This document shows, piece by piece, positions 7,661 through 17,664 of a DNA stretch of 64,000 bases (position 1 is the stretch's first letter; every line of letters begins with the position of its first letter). This DNA is from Desulfobacterales bacterium. Lineage in GTDB: Bacteria; Desulfobacterota; Desulfobacteria; Desulfobacterales; JALSRD01. A program made the translations under genes and the position numbers. Under the pieces are notes generated by a model. The model was not told where the DNA came from. It searched no databases and saw only the letters and a list, made by a program, of their open reading frames with translations. The stretch is taken from the NCBI GenBank assembly GCA_026984935.1, contig JALSRD010000100.1:54033-118032 (forward strand). Reading direction: 5' to 3'.

Positions 7661-10480
7661 CTATCCGGTTTCCAGGGAGCGGGCCAGGATTTCCACCGGG
7701 TGCCGCACCGGCAGTGCGCCGCGCTGTTCCATCTGCATGCGGCAGGTGGGGCAGTCGGTGGCGGCGACATCTGCCCGGCTTTCGGCCAGGCGGTTCGCCA
7801 GGTCCTGTCCCAGGCGGGCACTCACGGCCGCGTTGCGGACCGCCATCCCCCAGCTGCCCGCCATGCCGCAGCAGTGGCTGTCCAAAACGATGGCTTCGAT
7901 CCCCGGAATGCCGGCCAACAGGTCCGCCGAACTCTGTGGCGCGGTCTGCACGCGCAGGTGGCAGGGCGCATGATAGGCCACGCGTCTCTTTTGGCGCGCC
8001 AGCGGCAGGCGGTCTTGTGAATCGCCGACCAAGCGGCTGATGTGCAACGTCTTGGCGCGGATACGCGCCGCTGTTTCGGGCGGCAGCAGCCAGCCCCACT
8101 CGCGCATCAGCGCCAGACCGCAGGAGGAACAGGTGACCACGATGCAGGCGACGGTTTTCAGCAGGTGCCGCCAGGCAGACAGGTTTTGTGTGATCTTCCT
8201 GGCCGCCGGACGCGCCATGCCCTTGGACAGCATGGGCAGTCCGCAGCAGTGCTGCACGGGCAGGTGCACCTGCATCCCCATGGCGGTGAGTACGGCGACG
8301 GCGGCCTCGCCGATCTCCGGCCGCACATAGGTCGCGTAGCAGCCGGCAAAGTAAAGCACGCGGGTGCGGCCGCTGCCGCTGACAGCCGGCAGCCTTTCGG
8401 TCAGGCTGCGCCGCGCAAAGGCACGCGGCAGCCGCTCGGGCGCGATGCCCGTGATCCGTCTGACGGCCCGCTGTACCCCTTTGAGGCGCAGCGGCAGCAC
8501 CGGCAGGCCGCCGGTTGTGCATGCCATGCGCCCGGCGGGCTCCAGGCTGGTAAGCAGACGGTCCTGCGGGCGTGCCCCGAAGCGGTGGACATACTGTGCG
8601 CGGGCTTCCAGGGCCATTTTGGGAATATTGACATGCGAGGGGCACTCCACCCGGCAGCTGCCGCAGTTGATGCACTGCCGCATGACTTCCTGAAAAGCCC
8701 GGCGGTACAGCGCATGCTGGGCCACGGCACCACTGACCAGGCTGCGCAGCAGGTTGGCCTTGGCCCGGGGAGTGGCGGACTCTTGGTGGGTGAACTTGTA
8801 GACCGGGCACATGCGCGTGGCAGTGGTCACGGTGGTGCACTTGGCACAGCCGTGGCAGCTCTCGACGGCCGTTGCAAAACCCCCGGGCCACAGCAGGTGT
8901 CGGCCCGGCAGTTCCCGGGTGCGGGCGCGCCCGTTGCCGAAGCGCAGGTCTCTTTGCATCTGCTGCGGATCACCGTGGGTTTTGATGTCCGGGTTCAACC
9001 GCCCGTCCGGGTCCAGCAGCTGTTTGACCTGCTCGAAGAGCGGGTGGATGCCGGGGTACTGGCGCCGGATGTAGGCGCTGCGCAGCCGGCCGTCGCCGTG
9101 CTCGCCGGAAACGGTGCCGCCCAAGGCATGCACCAGTTCGAAAAGGTCGTCGGCCAACACTTTCAGCAGCCGCCGGTCGCGGCCGCTTTTCAGGTCCAGC
9201 AGCGGGCGTGTGTGCAAAAGGCCCTTGGCGATGTGGCCGTAAATGACGAAATCCACGCGTCTGTGCGCCAACAGGGCGTACAGGCCGTTGAAAAACGGCG
9301 CCAGCGCGCTGACCGGCACGGCGGCGTCTTCGATAACGGCCGCGATTTTGCGGCGTCCCCTGAGGCGGTAAAGCGTCGGTACGGCCGCTTTGCGCACGGC
9401 CCACAATTCGGCTTTTTCATCCGCCGCAGACCCGCTTTTCAGATGCCGGCAATGGCATTTTTCCCTTAGGCGCTGCACCGCCCGCCCTGCCGCCCGGCGG
9501 CAGGGGGCTTCGCCGGGGCCGTCGAACTCGATCAGCAGCAGGTTGTCCACGTCCCGCGGCAGGCGGTTCTTCAGGTGCCCGTCGGTTTCCAGCGCCAGGC
9601 GCAACAGCGACCGGTCCATGATTTCGATCGCCGAAGGTTTGAGCGGCAGCAGGGCCTGCACAGCCCTTACGGCCGACTGGATGTCGTCGAAGCCGGCAAC
9701 CACCAGGCAGTCGGCCGCCGGCCGCGGCGCCAGGGCGAACGTCAGCTGCGTGACGATGCCCAGTGTGCCCTCGCTGCCGGCGAAAAGGCCGCCCAGCTGC
9801 AACCGGCCGTTGCGCACCAGACCGCGCAGGTTGTACCCGCAGACGTTTGCCACGACATCCGGGTAGGCACTTTCGATGCGCCCGCGGTTTTTGGTGTAGA
9901 GTGCCTGCAGGCGCTGCAATGCCGGGGGCAGGTGGCGGCCGGCGGCGGAAATTTCGGACAGACGTAGAACCTGCCCGTCGGCGAGGACGATTTCAGCATC
10001 CACGACATAGTCGGCGGTGTGGCCGTATTTGACGGCATGCGAACCGCTGGCATTGGTGTTGTACATGCCGCCGAGGGTGGCGTACTCCGCGCTGGACGGA
10101 TCGGGCGGAAAGAACAGGCCACTGTGCGCGAGCGTGGCATTGAGCTCTCCCAGCCGGTATCCGGGCTGGCAGGTGAAGGTTTTTGCGTCCCGGTCCAGCT
10201 GCAGCAGGCGGTTCATGTGATGCGTAAAGTCGATAATGATGCCCCGTCCCAGAGCGCTTCCGCATAGGCCGCTGCCGGCCCCCCGTGCATGCACGCAAAG
10301 ACCGCTGCGGCGGGCAAAGCCGACTGCAGCGACGACATCGTCCCTGTCGCGGGGATAGACCACGGCAGCCGGAATCACCTGAAAGATGCTGGCATCGGCG
10401 GCCAGCATCCGGCGGGTGAAACCGTCCGTATGGATTTCGCCGCGCAGGACCCGGGCGAGCGATTTGAATTTCGGATTCAC
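7661..10480 (-). CDS. FAD-linked oxidase fused to Fe-S/CCG domains (GlcD-GlcF or D-lactate dehydrogenase type)
   Basis: A single polypeptide of about 940 residues combines three parts. The first is an FAD-binding type-4 domain (RGAGSGLCGSALG, then NTNASGSHAVKYG). The second is an FAD-oxidase C-terminal domain ending in EHGDG. The third is an Fe-S part with two [4Fe-4S] motifs (CHGCAKC, CINCGSCRVECP) and two CCG motifs (CCGLPM, CCGMAG). Fusions of this kind oxidise D-lactate, glycolate or other 2-hydroxyacids and pass electrons to the membrane. I prefer the GTG at 10480, which has GCGAGG just upstream and leaves room for a divergent promoter. An ATG at 10573 is the alternative and would leave only 19 bases to the divergent gene. 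Confidence 0.88.
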   Translation of the reverse strand: MNPKFKSLARVLRGEIHTDGFTRRMLAADASIFQVIPAAVVYPRDRDDVVAAVGFARRSGLCVHARGAGSGLCGSALGRGIIIDFTHHMNRLLQLDRDAKTFTCQPGYRLGELNATLAHSGLFFPPDPSSAEYATLGGMYNTNASGSHAVKYGHTADYVVDAEIVLADGQVLRLSEISAAGRHLPPALQRLQALYTKNRGRIESAYPDVVANVCGYNLRGLVRNGRLQLGGLFAGSEGTLGIVTQLTFALAPRPAADCLVVAGFDDIQSAVRAVQALLPLKPSAIEIMDRSLLRLALETDGHLKNRLPRDVDNLLLIEFDGPGEAPCRRAAGRAVQRLREKCHCRHLKSGSAADEKAELWAVRKAAVPTLYRLRGRRKIAAVIEDAAVPVSALAPFFNGLYALLAHRRVDFVIYGHIAKGLLHTRPLLDLKSGRDRRLLKVLADDLFELVHALGGTVSGEHGDGRLRSAYIRRQYPGIHPLFEQVKQLLDPDGRLNPDIKTHGDPQQMQRDLRFGNGRARTRELPGRHLLWPGGFATAVESCHGCAKCTTVTTATRMCPVYKFTHQESATPRAKANLLRSLVSGAVAQHALYRRAFQEVMRQCINCGSCRVECPSHVNIPKMALEARAQYVHRFGARPQDRLLTSLEPAGRMACTTGGLPVLPLRLKGVQRAVRRITGIAPERLPRAFARRSLTERLPAVSGSGRTRVLYFAGCYATYVRPEIGEAAVAVLTAMGMQVHLPVQHCCGLPMLSKGMARPAARKITQNLSAWRHLLKTVACIVVTCSSCGLALMREWGWLLPPETAARIRAKTLHISRLVGDSQDRLPLARQKRRVAYHAPCHLRVQTAPQSSADLLAGIPGIEAIVLDSHCCGMAGSWGMAVRNAAVSARLGQDLANRLAESRADVAATDCPTCRMQMEQRGALPVRHPVEILARSLETG

Positions 10481-10592
10481 GGCAAACCTCGCGTTGCGTC
10501 CGGCGCCGGACCGGAAAAGGCTGGCGCCATATTGACCGATTATGGTAAGCGTGGCAACAGAAAAAGAACCCATCACGCGAGGAGAATAACCC

Positions 10593-11438
10593 ATGCCCGA
10601 ATTGGCGTTTGTAAGCGGCAGGATCCTGGCCATCGAGGATGCCGTTGTGCCTATCGAGGACCGCGGCTATCAGTTCGGCGACGCTGTCTACGAGTTTATC
10701 GCCAGCTATGGCGGGCGGCTGTTTCAAGCCGACGCCCACCTCGACCGGCTGGAGCGCTCCATGGCGGCCCTGGATTTTCCGTCCCTTGCCCGGGACCGCC
10801 TGAGAGGCGACATCAGGCGCCTGTATGATCGGGCGGGACTGGAGCGCGCCGGCCTTTACATCCAGGTGTCGCGCGGGGTGGCGCCGCGCAACCACGCCTT
10901 TTCCGCCGACCTGACGCCCCAGGTCGTGATGACCGTGCGCCGGTTAAAGGAGATCCCGCCCGCCCTGCTCGCCAGGGGTGCGGCCGTGATCACGGTGGCG
11001 GACCTGCGCTGGGGGCGCTGCGACATTAAGACCGTCCAGCTTTTGGCCAACGTACTGGCCAAGCAGCGCGCGCTTTCGTCCGGAGCCGATGACGCTGTTT
11101 TTGTGGCCGGAGACGGCACTGTGCGTGAAGGGACCAGTTCCAACCTGTTCATGGTGCAAAAGGGCCGGGTGCTTACCCACCCGCTGACCGCGCACATCCT
11201 GCCGGGCATCACCCGGGCGGTTGTCATCGAATTATGCCGTCAGGAGCATCTGACCTGCGAGGAACGCTTTTTCGACCGCGACGCGCTGTACGCCGCCGAC
11301 GAGATCTTTCTGACCGGCACCACCACCGAGGTGCTGCCGGTGGTCAGCGTCGACGGCCGCAACATTGCAGACGGGAAGGTGGGGCCGGTCGCCAGAAGGC
11401 TCCGGCAGGCCCTGCGGCGGCGGGCGGGCGGCGATTAG
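10593..11438 (+). CDS. D-amino-acid / branched-chain-type aminotransferase (class IV)
   Basis: The 281-residue class IV PLP protein has the D-alanine aminotransferase layout: EDRGYQFGDAVYE near residue 22, the PLP lysine in DIKTVQLLANV (about residue 146), EGTSSNLF, and GTTTEVLPV near the C-terminus. D-amino-acid aminotransferase moves amino groups between D-amino acids and 2-oxo acids, supplying D-Glu or D-Ala for cell-wall synthesis. The branched-chain enzyme is a less likely alternative. The ATG follows CGAGGAGAATAACCC. It is divergent from the FAD oxidase, whose product could supply 2-oxo acids, which is inference. Confidence 0.87.
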   Translation: MPELAFVSGRILAIEDAVVPIEDRGYQFGDAVYEFIASYGGRLFQADAHLDRLERSMAALDFPSLARDRLRGDIRRLYDRAGLERAGLYIQVSRGVAPRNHAFSADLTPQVVMTVRRLKEIPPALLARGAAVITVADLRWGRCDIKTVQLLANVLAKQRALSSGADDAVFVAGDGTVREGTSSNLFMVQKGRVLTHPLTAHILPGITRAVVIELCRQEHLTCEERFFDRDALYAADEIFLTGTTTEVLPVVSVDGRNIADGKVGPVARRLRQALRRRAGGD

Positions 11439-11525
11439 AGGCGCATTTCAGACCGCCGGCCGTGTATCGGCCCAAGAAGCGGGGCGAAAGACCCCGAAAG
11501 TTTCAGCGTGGCCGGATAAACAATT

Positions 11526-11852
11526 TCAGCCCCGCGGCCAGTACATGATGACGGCCACGCCGATCAGGGCGATGCATCCCCCGATTATATCGAAACGGTC
11601 GGGCGCGATGCCGTCGATTTTCCAGCCCCACAGAATCGACAGGGCGATGAAGACCCCGCCGTAAGCCGCATAGACACGCCCGAAATGCGCCGGCTGCAGC
11701 GTGGGGATGACCCCGTAGAGTATAAGAATCGCAGCGCCGGCCACACCGTAGCTGATCGGCCTGTTTTCCCGCAGCCACAGCCAGACAAGATACCCGCCGC
11801 CGATTTCACACAGGCCCGCCAGAATGAAGTAGCTGATGGATTTGACAAGCAT
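11526..11852 (-). CDS. ynfA: YnfA/UPF0060 small membrane protein
   Basis: A 108-residue protein with four hydrophobic helices. It shows the family landmarks [15 protein letters not shown] near the N-terminus and [12 protein letters not shown] in the middle, ending in VIMYWPRG. YnfA proteins resemble small-multidrug-resistance transporters, and function is poorly established. It converges with the aminotransferase gene; the 87-base gap holds a short GGGG/CCCC hairpin but no clear terminator. There is no strong ribosome site. Confidence 0.88.
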   Translation of the reverse strand: MLVKSISYFILAGLCEIGGGYLVWLWLRENRPISYGVAGAAILILYGVIPTLQPAHFGRVYAAYGGVFIALSILWGWKIDGIAPDRFDIIGGCIALIGVAVIMYWPRG

Positions 11853-12036
11853 AGGGTTTGATCATGTACAGGGGCGGTATGCCGGCGGCTGCAGTTGCGG
11901 CTGCTGCCGCGGTGCGGCCTGTTCGGGCATCATGCGTACAACCGGCCGGAGCGAAATCCGAAAAACCCTGACGGCGCTTTACCGGAAATGCGCAGCCAGG
12001 TCGGCATGGGCGCCAGTTGCCCCCGAATGACACCGC

Positions 12037-14007
12037 TCAGCCGATCTGGGCCACGACCGGCACGATCAGAGTCTGCGACGGGTTCAGGCGGCGGAAATCC
12101 AGGTCCGGGTTGTACTTGGTGACCAGCCAGAAGGGGACGTCGAACACCTCGCGGCAGAGCTTCCAGATGTTGTCGCCGCGCTTGATGGCATAGGAACGGG
12201 TCTGCTCGATGCGGTAGGCCGCCAGGAAGTCTTCGGCCATTTCCTTGTGATATTCGTAGCGTTTCTCTTCGAACACTGCTTTGGAAACACGCTCCAAGGG
12301 GATCTTGATGCGCTCGTGCAGGCGGATGGCGCGTGAAAACGCGAAGTGGTTCAGGTGCCGGATCTGCCGCGTGGCGACCCCCAGCCAGTCGGCGTAATGG
12401 CCCAGGGTTTCGGCGGCCTGCACACGGATGTAGCCGATCCGGCGGCCGTTGGTGATGCGTACGGACTCCACCGTCAGGTTTCCGCTGACCACGGCCGGAT
12501 TGATGGCCACGGCGGCAGCGGCCGGCGCAGGTGACGCGGCGGCCTCCTTGAAAGCGGCCTGCGCCGGCGGCAATGCCGGTGTCGGCCGTTTGCCTGCAGG
12601 CGCAGGCCTGGATTTTGCCGCCAGCAGGACGGCTTTGGCCGGCTGCGGCGGGACGGTTTTGGCTGCTCCGGCCGGTTTTTCGCCGGGCAGCGGCAGGCGC
12701 AGATTTTGCCCGGGCCGGATGATGGCGCGGCCGTTCAGATCATTGGCCTGCATCAGGGCCGCCAGCCGCAGGTCGTGCATTCTGGCAATGGCGCCCAGGG
12801 TGTCACCGCGGCGCACCATGTAAAAACGGCTCCTCTTCTGGTGCGGCCGGTAGATGCCTGCCAGCAGGCGTGCGGGGTGCGTGGAAAGCTTTTTCCCGGC
12901 CGCCGGCGGCAGGTGCAGCAAAAAACCCCTGGGGATGTACTTCTGCCCGCTGTAAATCGGCTGACGCAGGGCTGGATTGAGCCTGCGGAGTTCGCCGGGG
13001 TCCACGTGCAGGCGGCGGATGAGGTCCGCCAGGGAGGTATAGCCGGCCAGCTTGACGCTGACCGATTTTTCAGGCCGGCGCAGCTTCAGGTTGCCGAAGT
13101 AGCGGCGGTAGTTGCGGGCCACGTGGCGGGCGGCGATGAACTCGGGATAAAAATTGCGCGACGCGAACTTGAACAGCCGGCTCCGGTAACGCCGAAACAC
13201 CGCTTCGTACCCGCCGTGGCGCCTTTTGGCACGCTGCATGCCGGCCAGCCCGTGGTTGTAGGCCGTGATGGCCAGGGGCCAGCTGCCCAGCGCCTGGTAG
13301 TTCTGTTTCAGCAGCCTGGCGGCGGCCTGCGAGGCGCGCAGGGGGTCGCGGCGCTCATCGACGGTGTAGTTGATTTTCAAGAACAGCCGCCCGGTGCCGC
13401 GCGTGAACTGCCAGATGCCGGAAGCGCCGAACTTGCTGTAGGCCTGCGGATTGAAAGAGGACTCCACGTGGGGCAGGTAGGCCAGGTCCTGCGGCAGGCC
13501 CTGGGAGCGGAAAATGCGTTTGATCTGATCCAGGTAGGCGCCGGACCGGATCATCCCCTGCCGAAAGCGGTCCTGCTGGCCGATCTGGCAGCGGATGTTG
13601 TTCCTGGCGCGGGCGAACGTGCGCCGGTCGGCATGCCTGCCGAACAGGGCCGCCACCCGTTTTTCTTCGGCCGAGCGCGGCAGCTGCCCGCCGGCCAGGC
13701 GGCCCAGAATCCTGCGGTAGTGCGCCTTGGCCGCCTTGATGCGCCGGGTGTTGATTTTGCGCGCGTTGCGGCTGTCGCGGCCGGCAAGCGCGACGACCGT
13801 GTAAATGATCGCCAGGTTCCGGCTGTCGTGCAGAATCCCCTGGCTGGAGGTATAGCGGGTGTAAACCTTTTTCCAGAACGCCACGTTGGGCGCCATGGCC
13901 GGGTAAACTGGAAAAGGTTCGGCTCCGGCCGTAACGGCGGCCAGCAGCAGGCCTGCCACTGCGCAGAACAGCATGGGGTATAGGGCCAAAAAACATTTTT
14001 TTTTCAT
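12037..14007 (-). CDS. mltD: MltD-type membrane-bound lytic murein transglycosylase with LysM domains
   Basis: A 656-residue secreted protein. Residues 1-29 form a signal peptide. A Slt-type transglycosylase domain spans about 150-300, with the catalytic Glu in LPHVESSFNP and the AYNHG motif. LysM peptidoglycan-binding repeats follow (YMVRRGDTLGAIARMHDL near 400, and others near 515 and 605, the last reading YAIKRGDNIWKL). A Pro/Ala-rich linker (about 455-515) separates them. It cleaves peptidoglycan with 1,6-anhydro product formation in the periplasm. There is no lipobox cysteine, unlike E. coli MltD, so it is probably soluble or retained by LysM. Transcription is monocistronic as far as can be seen. 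Confidence 0.9.
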   Translation of the reverse strand: MKKKCFLALYPMLFCAVAGLLLAAVTAGAEPFPVYPAMAPNVAFWKKVYTRYTSSQGILHDSRNLAIIYTVVALAGRDSRNARKINTRRIKAAKAHYRRILGRLAGGQLPRSAEEKRVAALFGRHADRRTFARARNNIRCQIGQQDRFRQGMIRSGAYLDQIKRIFRSQGLPQDLAYLPHVESSFNPQAYSKFGASGIWQFTRGTGRLFLKINYTVDERRDPLRASQAAARLLKQNYQALGSWPLAITAYNHGLAGMQRAKRRHGGYEAVFRRYRSRLFKFASRNFYPEFIAARHVARNYRRYFGNLKLRRPEKSVSVKLAGYTSLADLIRRLHVDPGELRRLNPALRQPIYSGQKYIPRGFLLHLPPAAGKKLSTHPARLLAGIYRPHQKRSRFYMVRRGDTLGAIARMHDLRLAALMQANDLNGRAIIRPGQNLRLPLPGEKPAGAAKTVPPQPAKAVLLAAKSRPAPAGKRPTPALPPAQAAFKEAAASPAPAAAAVAINPAVVSGNLTVESVRITNGRRIGYIRVQAAETLGHYADWLGVATRQIRHLNHFAFSRAIRLHERIKIPLERVSKAVFEEKRYEYHKEMAEDFLAAYRIEQTRSYAIKRGDNIWKLCREVFDVPFWLVTKYNPDLDFRRLNPSQTLIVPVVAQIG

Positions 14008-14166
14008 GATACGGGCCTGCCGGACAACGGCCTAGCGGTGCAGGAGATCCCTGGCGGTGTCGGATACATGTGCAGCCACCTCTATCAGAAAGCCGGCCTG
14101 CAGCGCAACCGCAAAAGCGTCTGCCGGGCGCTGCGGTGCTGTTTTTTCCCCCAGCGCCCGCCTTGG

Positions 14167-14343
14167 CTATGCGCGCACGTCGACGTTGCGGCCGATGCCG
14201 GCGGCATGCAGCAGTTCCGTCATCTGCTGTTGGCTTTCGGCGATGGTTTTCATGACCGCCATCTGCGCTTCGGTCATGGCCTGAAGCTGTCTGAGCGCCA
14301 CGGCCATGGCCGCCGTGGAAGTCGATATCGACCCGACATCCAT
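14167..14343 (-). CDS. YjfB-family putative motility protein
   Basis: A 58-residue protein starting MDVGSISTSTAAMAVALRQL and ending in GRNVDVRA, with a central helix rich in Met, Ala and Gln. This matches the small YjfB_motility family, whose members appear in flagellated bacteria but whose role is unsettled. GGGGAGACGGGAAA precedes the ATG. No flagellar genes are nearby, so it is an orphan. The 159 bases between its stop and mltD contain an 8-base-pair inverted repeat (GGGCGCTG/CAGCGCCC) but no gene. Confidence 0.65.
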   Translation of the reverse strand: MDVGSISTSTAAMAVALRQLQAMTEAQMAVMKTIAESQQQMTELLHAAGIGRNVDVRA

Positions 14344-14600
14344 TTTCCCGTCTCCCCGCTTTGATCGTTTATTTGCGATGCCAGTTCCTTTATCGGCAGG
14401 AATCCGGAAAAAGATTAGCCTCGATTTTCCAGAAAGCAATGCTTTGCCGCCGGCAGTCGAAAAAAATGTTGCCGTGTTGCTGCCGTCCGCGCCTGCAGGT
14501 TGACAACCAGCGCGATTCTGGGCTATGGCACTAGGCCTTTGCTGACGGGCGGGAATTTATGGCCGGCACGGCTGCCGGGCCGGGGAGAAACGGAGATGCC

Positions 14601-16334
14601 ATGATCATCGGACTGGACGTCGGTGGCACCCACACCGATGCGGTTCTGCTGGAAAGCACCGGGCTGGTGAAGGCCGTCAAAGTGCCCACCGATGCTGCGG
14701 ATCTGTTTCATACGGTGGAAACCGGCCTCGAAGAGATCAGTGCCGGTATCACTCCCCGGGAGGTGCGCCGTGTAGTGCTCAGTACGACGCTGACCACCAA
14801 TGCCGTGGTGCAGGGTAAAGTCGGCAAGGTGGGGATGATCGTTTCAGCCGGCCCCGGCATCGATCCCGAATTTTTCCGCACCGGCGCGCATTACTTCTGC
14901 GTGTCGGGCAGCATCGACCACCGCGGCCGCGAAAGGGAAGCGCTGGACACGCATCAGATCCGGGATATTGCCGGCCGCCTGAAGGCTGCAGATGTCCGGC
15001 ACGTGGGGGTGGTGGGAAAATTTTCGGTGCGCAACCCGGCCCACGAGCTGGCCATCGAAGAGACCCTGGGCGAGGGCTTCGAAAAAGTCTTTTTGGGGCA
15101 CCGTATCGCCGGCGGACTGAATTTCCCGCGCCGCATCGCCACGACCTACCTCAACGCCGCCGTCTACCCGCTGCACAAGAATTTTTTTGAAGCGGTCCGG
15201 AAGTCGCTGCGCGAAAGGGGTCTGGACGTGCCCATCTACCTCATGAAAGCCGACGGCGGCACCCTGAATTTTGCATCGGCTATGGATTTTCCGGGCCAGA
15301 CCATTTTGTCCGGTCCGGCCGCCAGCGTTGCCGGCGCCATCGCCGCCGCACCGGCCGGGGAACAGTGTTTGGTCCTGGATATCGGCGGTACGACCACGGA
15401 CATGGCGGTGCTGGTGGACCGCGCACCGCTTTTGAATCCCGTGGGCGTGCAGCTGGGGTGTTATAAAACACTGATCCGGGCGCTGGATGCGCGCTGCATC
15501 GGCGTGGGCGGAGACAGCGCCGTCCGGGTGGTGGGGGGCAGACTGGACGTCAGCTCGCAGCGGCAGGGGCCGGCCATGGCCTTCGGCGGCCCGGCCCCGA
15601 CGACCACCGATGCGCTCTGCGTCCTGGGAGAGATGGAATCCGGGGATCTGTCCCGCGCCCGCCGAGGTATCGCTTCGCTGGCGGACAAGGTGGGAAAATC
15701 CTGCCGTGCGGCCGCCGGCGAGGTTTTCGACCTGGCCTGCCGCAGGATCCTGGCGGCGGCGAATGACATGGTGGACCAGATCAACAGCAAACCGGTCTAC
15801 ACCATCCACGAACTCAAGGAAGGGTTGCAGATTCAACCGCGCAAGATGCTGCTCATGGGTGCCCCGGCGGCGGTGTTCGCCCGCCGGCTGCAGGCGCTTT
15901 CGGATTTCGAATGCGCTGTGGTGCCCCGCTGGGAAGTGGCCAATGCCATCGGTTCGGCGCTGGCGCGCACCACCTGCGCTGTGACGCTGTTTGCCGATAC
16001 CGAACAGGGTATTGCCATGGCACCCGAAGAAAATTTTCAAAGAAAGGTCGGGCGGGATTATTCCAGTCGTGACGCACTGACCGAAGCCACGGCGCTGCTG
16101 AAACGCAAGGCCCTGGCAAAGGGTGCCCGGCCGGAAGACCTGGAAGTGGAGGTCGTTGAAGAGGCGGCTTTCAACATGGTGCGCGGGTTTGCCACCACCG
16201 GCCAGAACATTCGCGTCAAGGTACAGGTGAAGCCCGGCCTGATCCATGAATACGCCGCCATCTGCGCGCAGTTGGCCCGACCGCAGGACGGTAGCACCTG
16301 CAGCTGGATTGCCAGCAGCGGAAACCCGAGGTGA
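14601..16334 (+). CDS. Hydantoinase/oxoprolinase A-type ATPase
   Basis: The 577-residue protein has both family domains: an N-terminal Hydant_A_N part (GLDVGGTHTDAVLLE, residues 4-18; STTLTTNAVV) and a Hydantoinase_A part (KADGGTLNFASAM; SGPAASVAGA; DIGGTTTDMAVL). Relatives couple ATP hydrolysis to ring opening of hydantoins, oxoproline or acetone-type carboxylations. No partner B subunit (HyuB) is adjacent, so the substrate is unknown. The ATG at 14601 follows CGGAGATGCC. The next gene starts seven bases after its stop, so the deacetylase-like protein is almost surely co-translated with it. Confidence 0.85.
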   Translation: MIIGLDVGGTHTDAVLLESTGLVKAVKVPTDAADLFHTVETGLEEISAGITPREVRRVVLSTTLTTNAVVQGKVGKVGMIVSAGPGIDPEFFRTGAHYFCVSGSIDHRGREREALDTHQIRDIAGRLKAADVRHVGVVGKFSVRNPAHELAIEETLGEGFEKVFLGHRIAGGLNFPRRIATTYLNAAVYPLHKNFFEAVRKSLRERGLDVPIYLMKADGGTLNFASAMDFPGQTILSGPAASVAGAIAAAPAGEQCLVLDIGGTTTDMAVLVDRAPLLNPVGVQLGCYKTLIRALDARCIGVGGDSAVRVVGGRLDVSSQRQGPAMAFGGPAPTTTDALCVLGEMESGDLSRARRGIASLADKVGKSCRAAAGEVFDLACRRILAAANDMVDQINSKPVYTIHELKEGLQIQPRKMLLMGAPAAVFARRLQALSDFECAVVPRWEVANAIGSALARTTCAVTLFADTEQGIAMAPEENFQRKVGRDYSSRDALTEATALLKRKALAKGARPEDLEVEVVEEAAFNMVRGFATTGQNIRVKVQVKPGLIHEYAAICAQLARPQDGSTCSWIASSGNPR

Positions 16335-16341
16335 CAAGGCG

Positions 16342-17664
16342 ATGATCCTGCGTGCGGCACATAAAACCGGCCTCGTTTTTTTCCCGGCCTTTGACTGGGC
16401 CATCAGCCCCACGCACCCCGAACGCGAGGAGCGCCTGCTCTACACCCAGGACCAAGTGCTGGAGGAGGGGCTGCTGGACATCGAGGGCATCGAGGAATTC
16501 AAGGCCGACCTGGTGACCGCCGCCGATGTGCAGCGCGTGCATTTCTGTGTGCCGGACCTGTGGCAGGTGATGACCGAATCCCACTTTATCAGCGCCGGCG
16601 GGGCCAAGGCCATGGGCATGGCGGTGTGCGACGGCCGGGTGGCCTGCGGGTTCGCCCTGGTGCGGCCGCCGGGTCACCACGCCATGCGCATCGTGCACGG
16701 CGCCAGGGGATTCTGCAACGTCAATAACGAAGCCGTTATGATTGAATTTCTGCGCGCCGCCTACGGTATCCGGCGGGTGGCCATCGTGGACACCGACTGC
16801 CATCACGGCGACGGCACCCAGGACATTTACTGGCACGATCCGGACACGCTCTTTATCTCGCTTCACCAGGACGGCCGCACGCTTTACCCCGGCACCGGCT
16901 TCCCCGAAGAGATGGGCGGCCCCAACGCCGTGGGCCGTACGCTCAACATCCCACTGCCGCCGCACACGGCGGAAGAGGGCTTTTTGTACATTATCGAACA
17001 CGTCGTGCGGCCGATCCTTGCGGATTTCAAACCGGACCTGATCGTCAACTCCGCCGGCCAGGACAACCATTTTTCGGATCCGCTCACCAACATGGACTTT
17101 TCCGCCCGGGGGTACGCACGCCTCACTGAACTGCTCAAGCCGGACATCGTCGTGCTCGAGGGCGGCTACGCCATCGAGGGCGCGCTGCCCTATGTCAATG
17201 CCGGCATCATCCTGGCCCTGGCGGGGCTGGACTACAGCAAGGTGGCCGAGCCGGGCGGCAGTCTGCAGCAGAAGCGACAGCCCGCGGAAATCACGCGCCG
17301 GGTGCATGCCGTCGCGGAGCAGGTGTGCGGCATCTGGGATCAGCAGGCGGTCTTCCGGGAGCGCGCGCAAAATGGCGACCCCTTCCAGGAACGCAGCCGC
17401 AGTGTTTACTACGATACGGACGGGATCACCGAAAACCAGAAAGAAACCGTGCGCATCTGCGACGCTTGCGCCGGCGCGCTGAAAATCGCCTCGCACGCCA
17501 GTCCCGGCCTGCGCATCATGGCCGTGCACATTCCCTTAAACGCCTGCCCGGACTGCCGCCAGACCGCCCGCAAGTGGTACGAATCCGCTGACGACAGGGT
17601 CTTTGACCTGGTTTTTCTGCAGGATCGTCCGGCCGACAAGCTGCTCACCCGCAAACGCGCCTGA
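16342..17664 (+). CDS. Histone-deacetylase-family amidohydrolase with C-terminal zinc ribbon
   Basis: The 440-residue protein carries the deacetylase core: RPPGHHAMR near residue 109, VDTDCHHGDGTQD near 150 (zinc and charge-relay residues), NSAGQDNH near 235 and LEGGYAIEG near 273. Bacterial members remove acetyl groups from polyamines, acetoin-related proteins or other amides. Beyond the normal core is an extra tail of about 80 residues with paired cysteines (CDAC near 372, CPDC near 402) that looks like a zinc ribbon. AAGGCG precedes the ATG. Pairing with a hydantoinase-type gene suggests action on a shared cyclic or acylated nitrogen compound, which is inference. Confidence 0.87.
   Translation: MILRAAHKTGLVFFPAFDWAISPTHPEREERLLYTQDQVLEEGLLDIEGIEEFKADLVTAADVQRVHFCVPDLWQVMTESHFISAGGAKAMGMAVCDGRVACGFALVRPPGHHAMRIVHGARGFCNVNNEAVMIEFLRAAYGIRRVAIVDTDCHHGDGTQDIYWHDPDTLFISLHQDGRTLYPGTGFPEEMGGPNAVGRTLNIPLPPHTAEEGFLYIIEHVVRPILADFKPDLIVNSAGQDNHFSDPLTNMDFSARGYARLTELLKPDIVVLEGGYAIEGALPYVNAGIILALAGLDYSKVAEPGGSLQQKRQPAEITRRVHAVAEQVCGIWDQQAVFRERAQNGDPFQERSRSVYYDTDGITENQKETVRICDACAGALKIASHASPGLRIMAVHIPLNACPDCRQTARKWYESADDRVFDLVFLQDRPADKLLTRKRA

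Noticed and set aside
12706..13983. Long plus-strand frame opposite mltD
   Set aside because: Shadow of the transglycosylase gene: no family motif, Gly/Arg/Ala-rich composition typical of antisense frames in GC-rich DNA.
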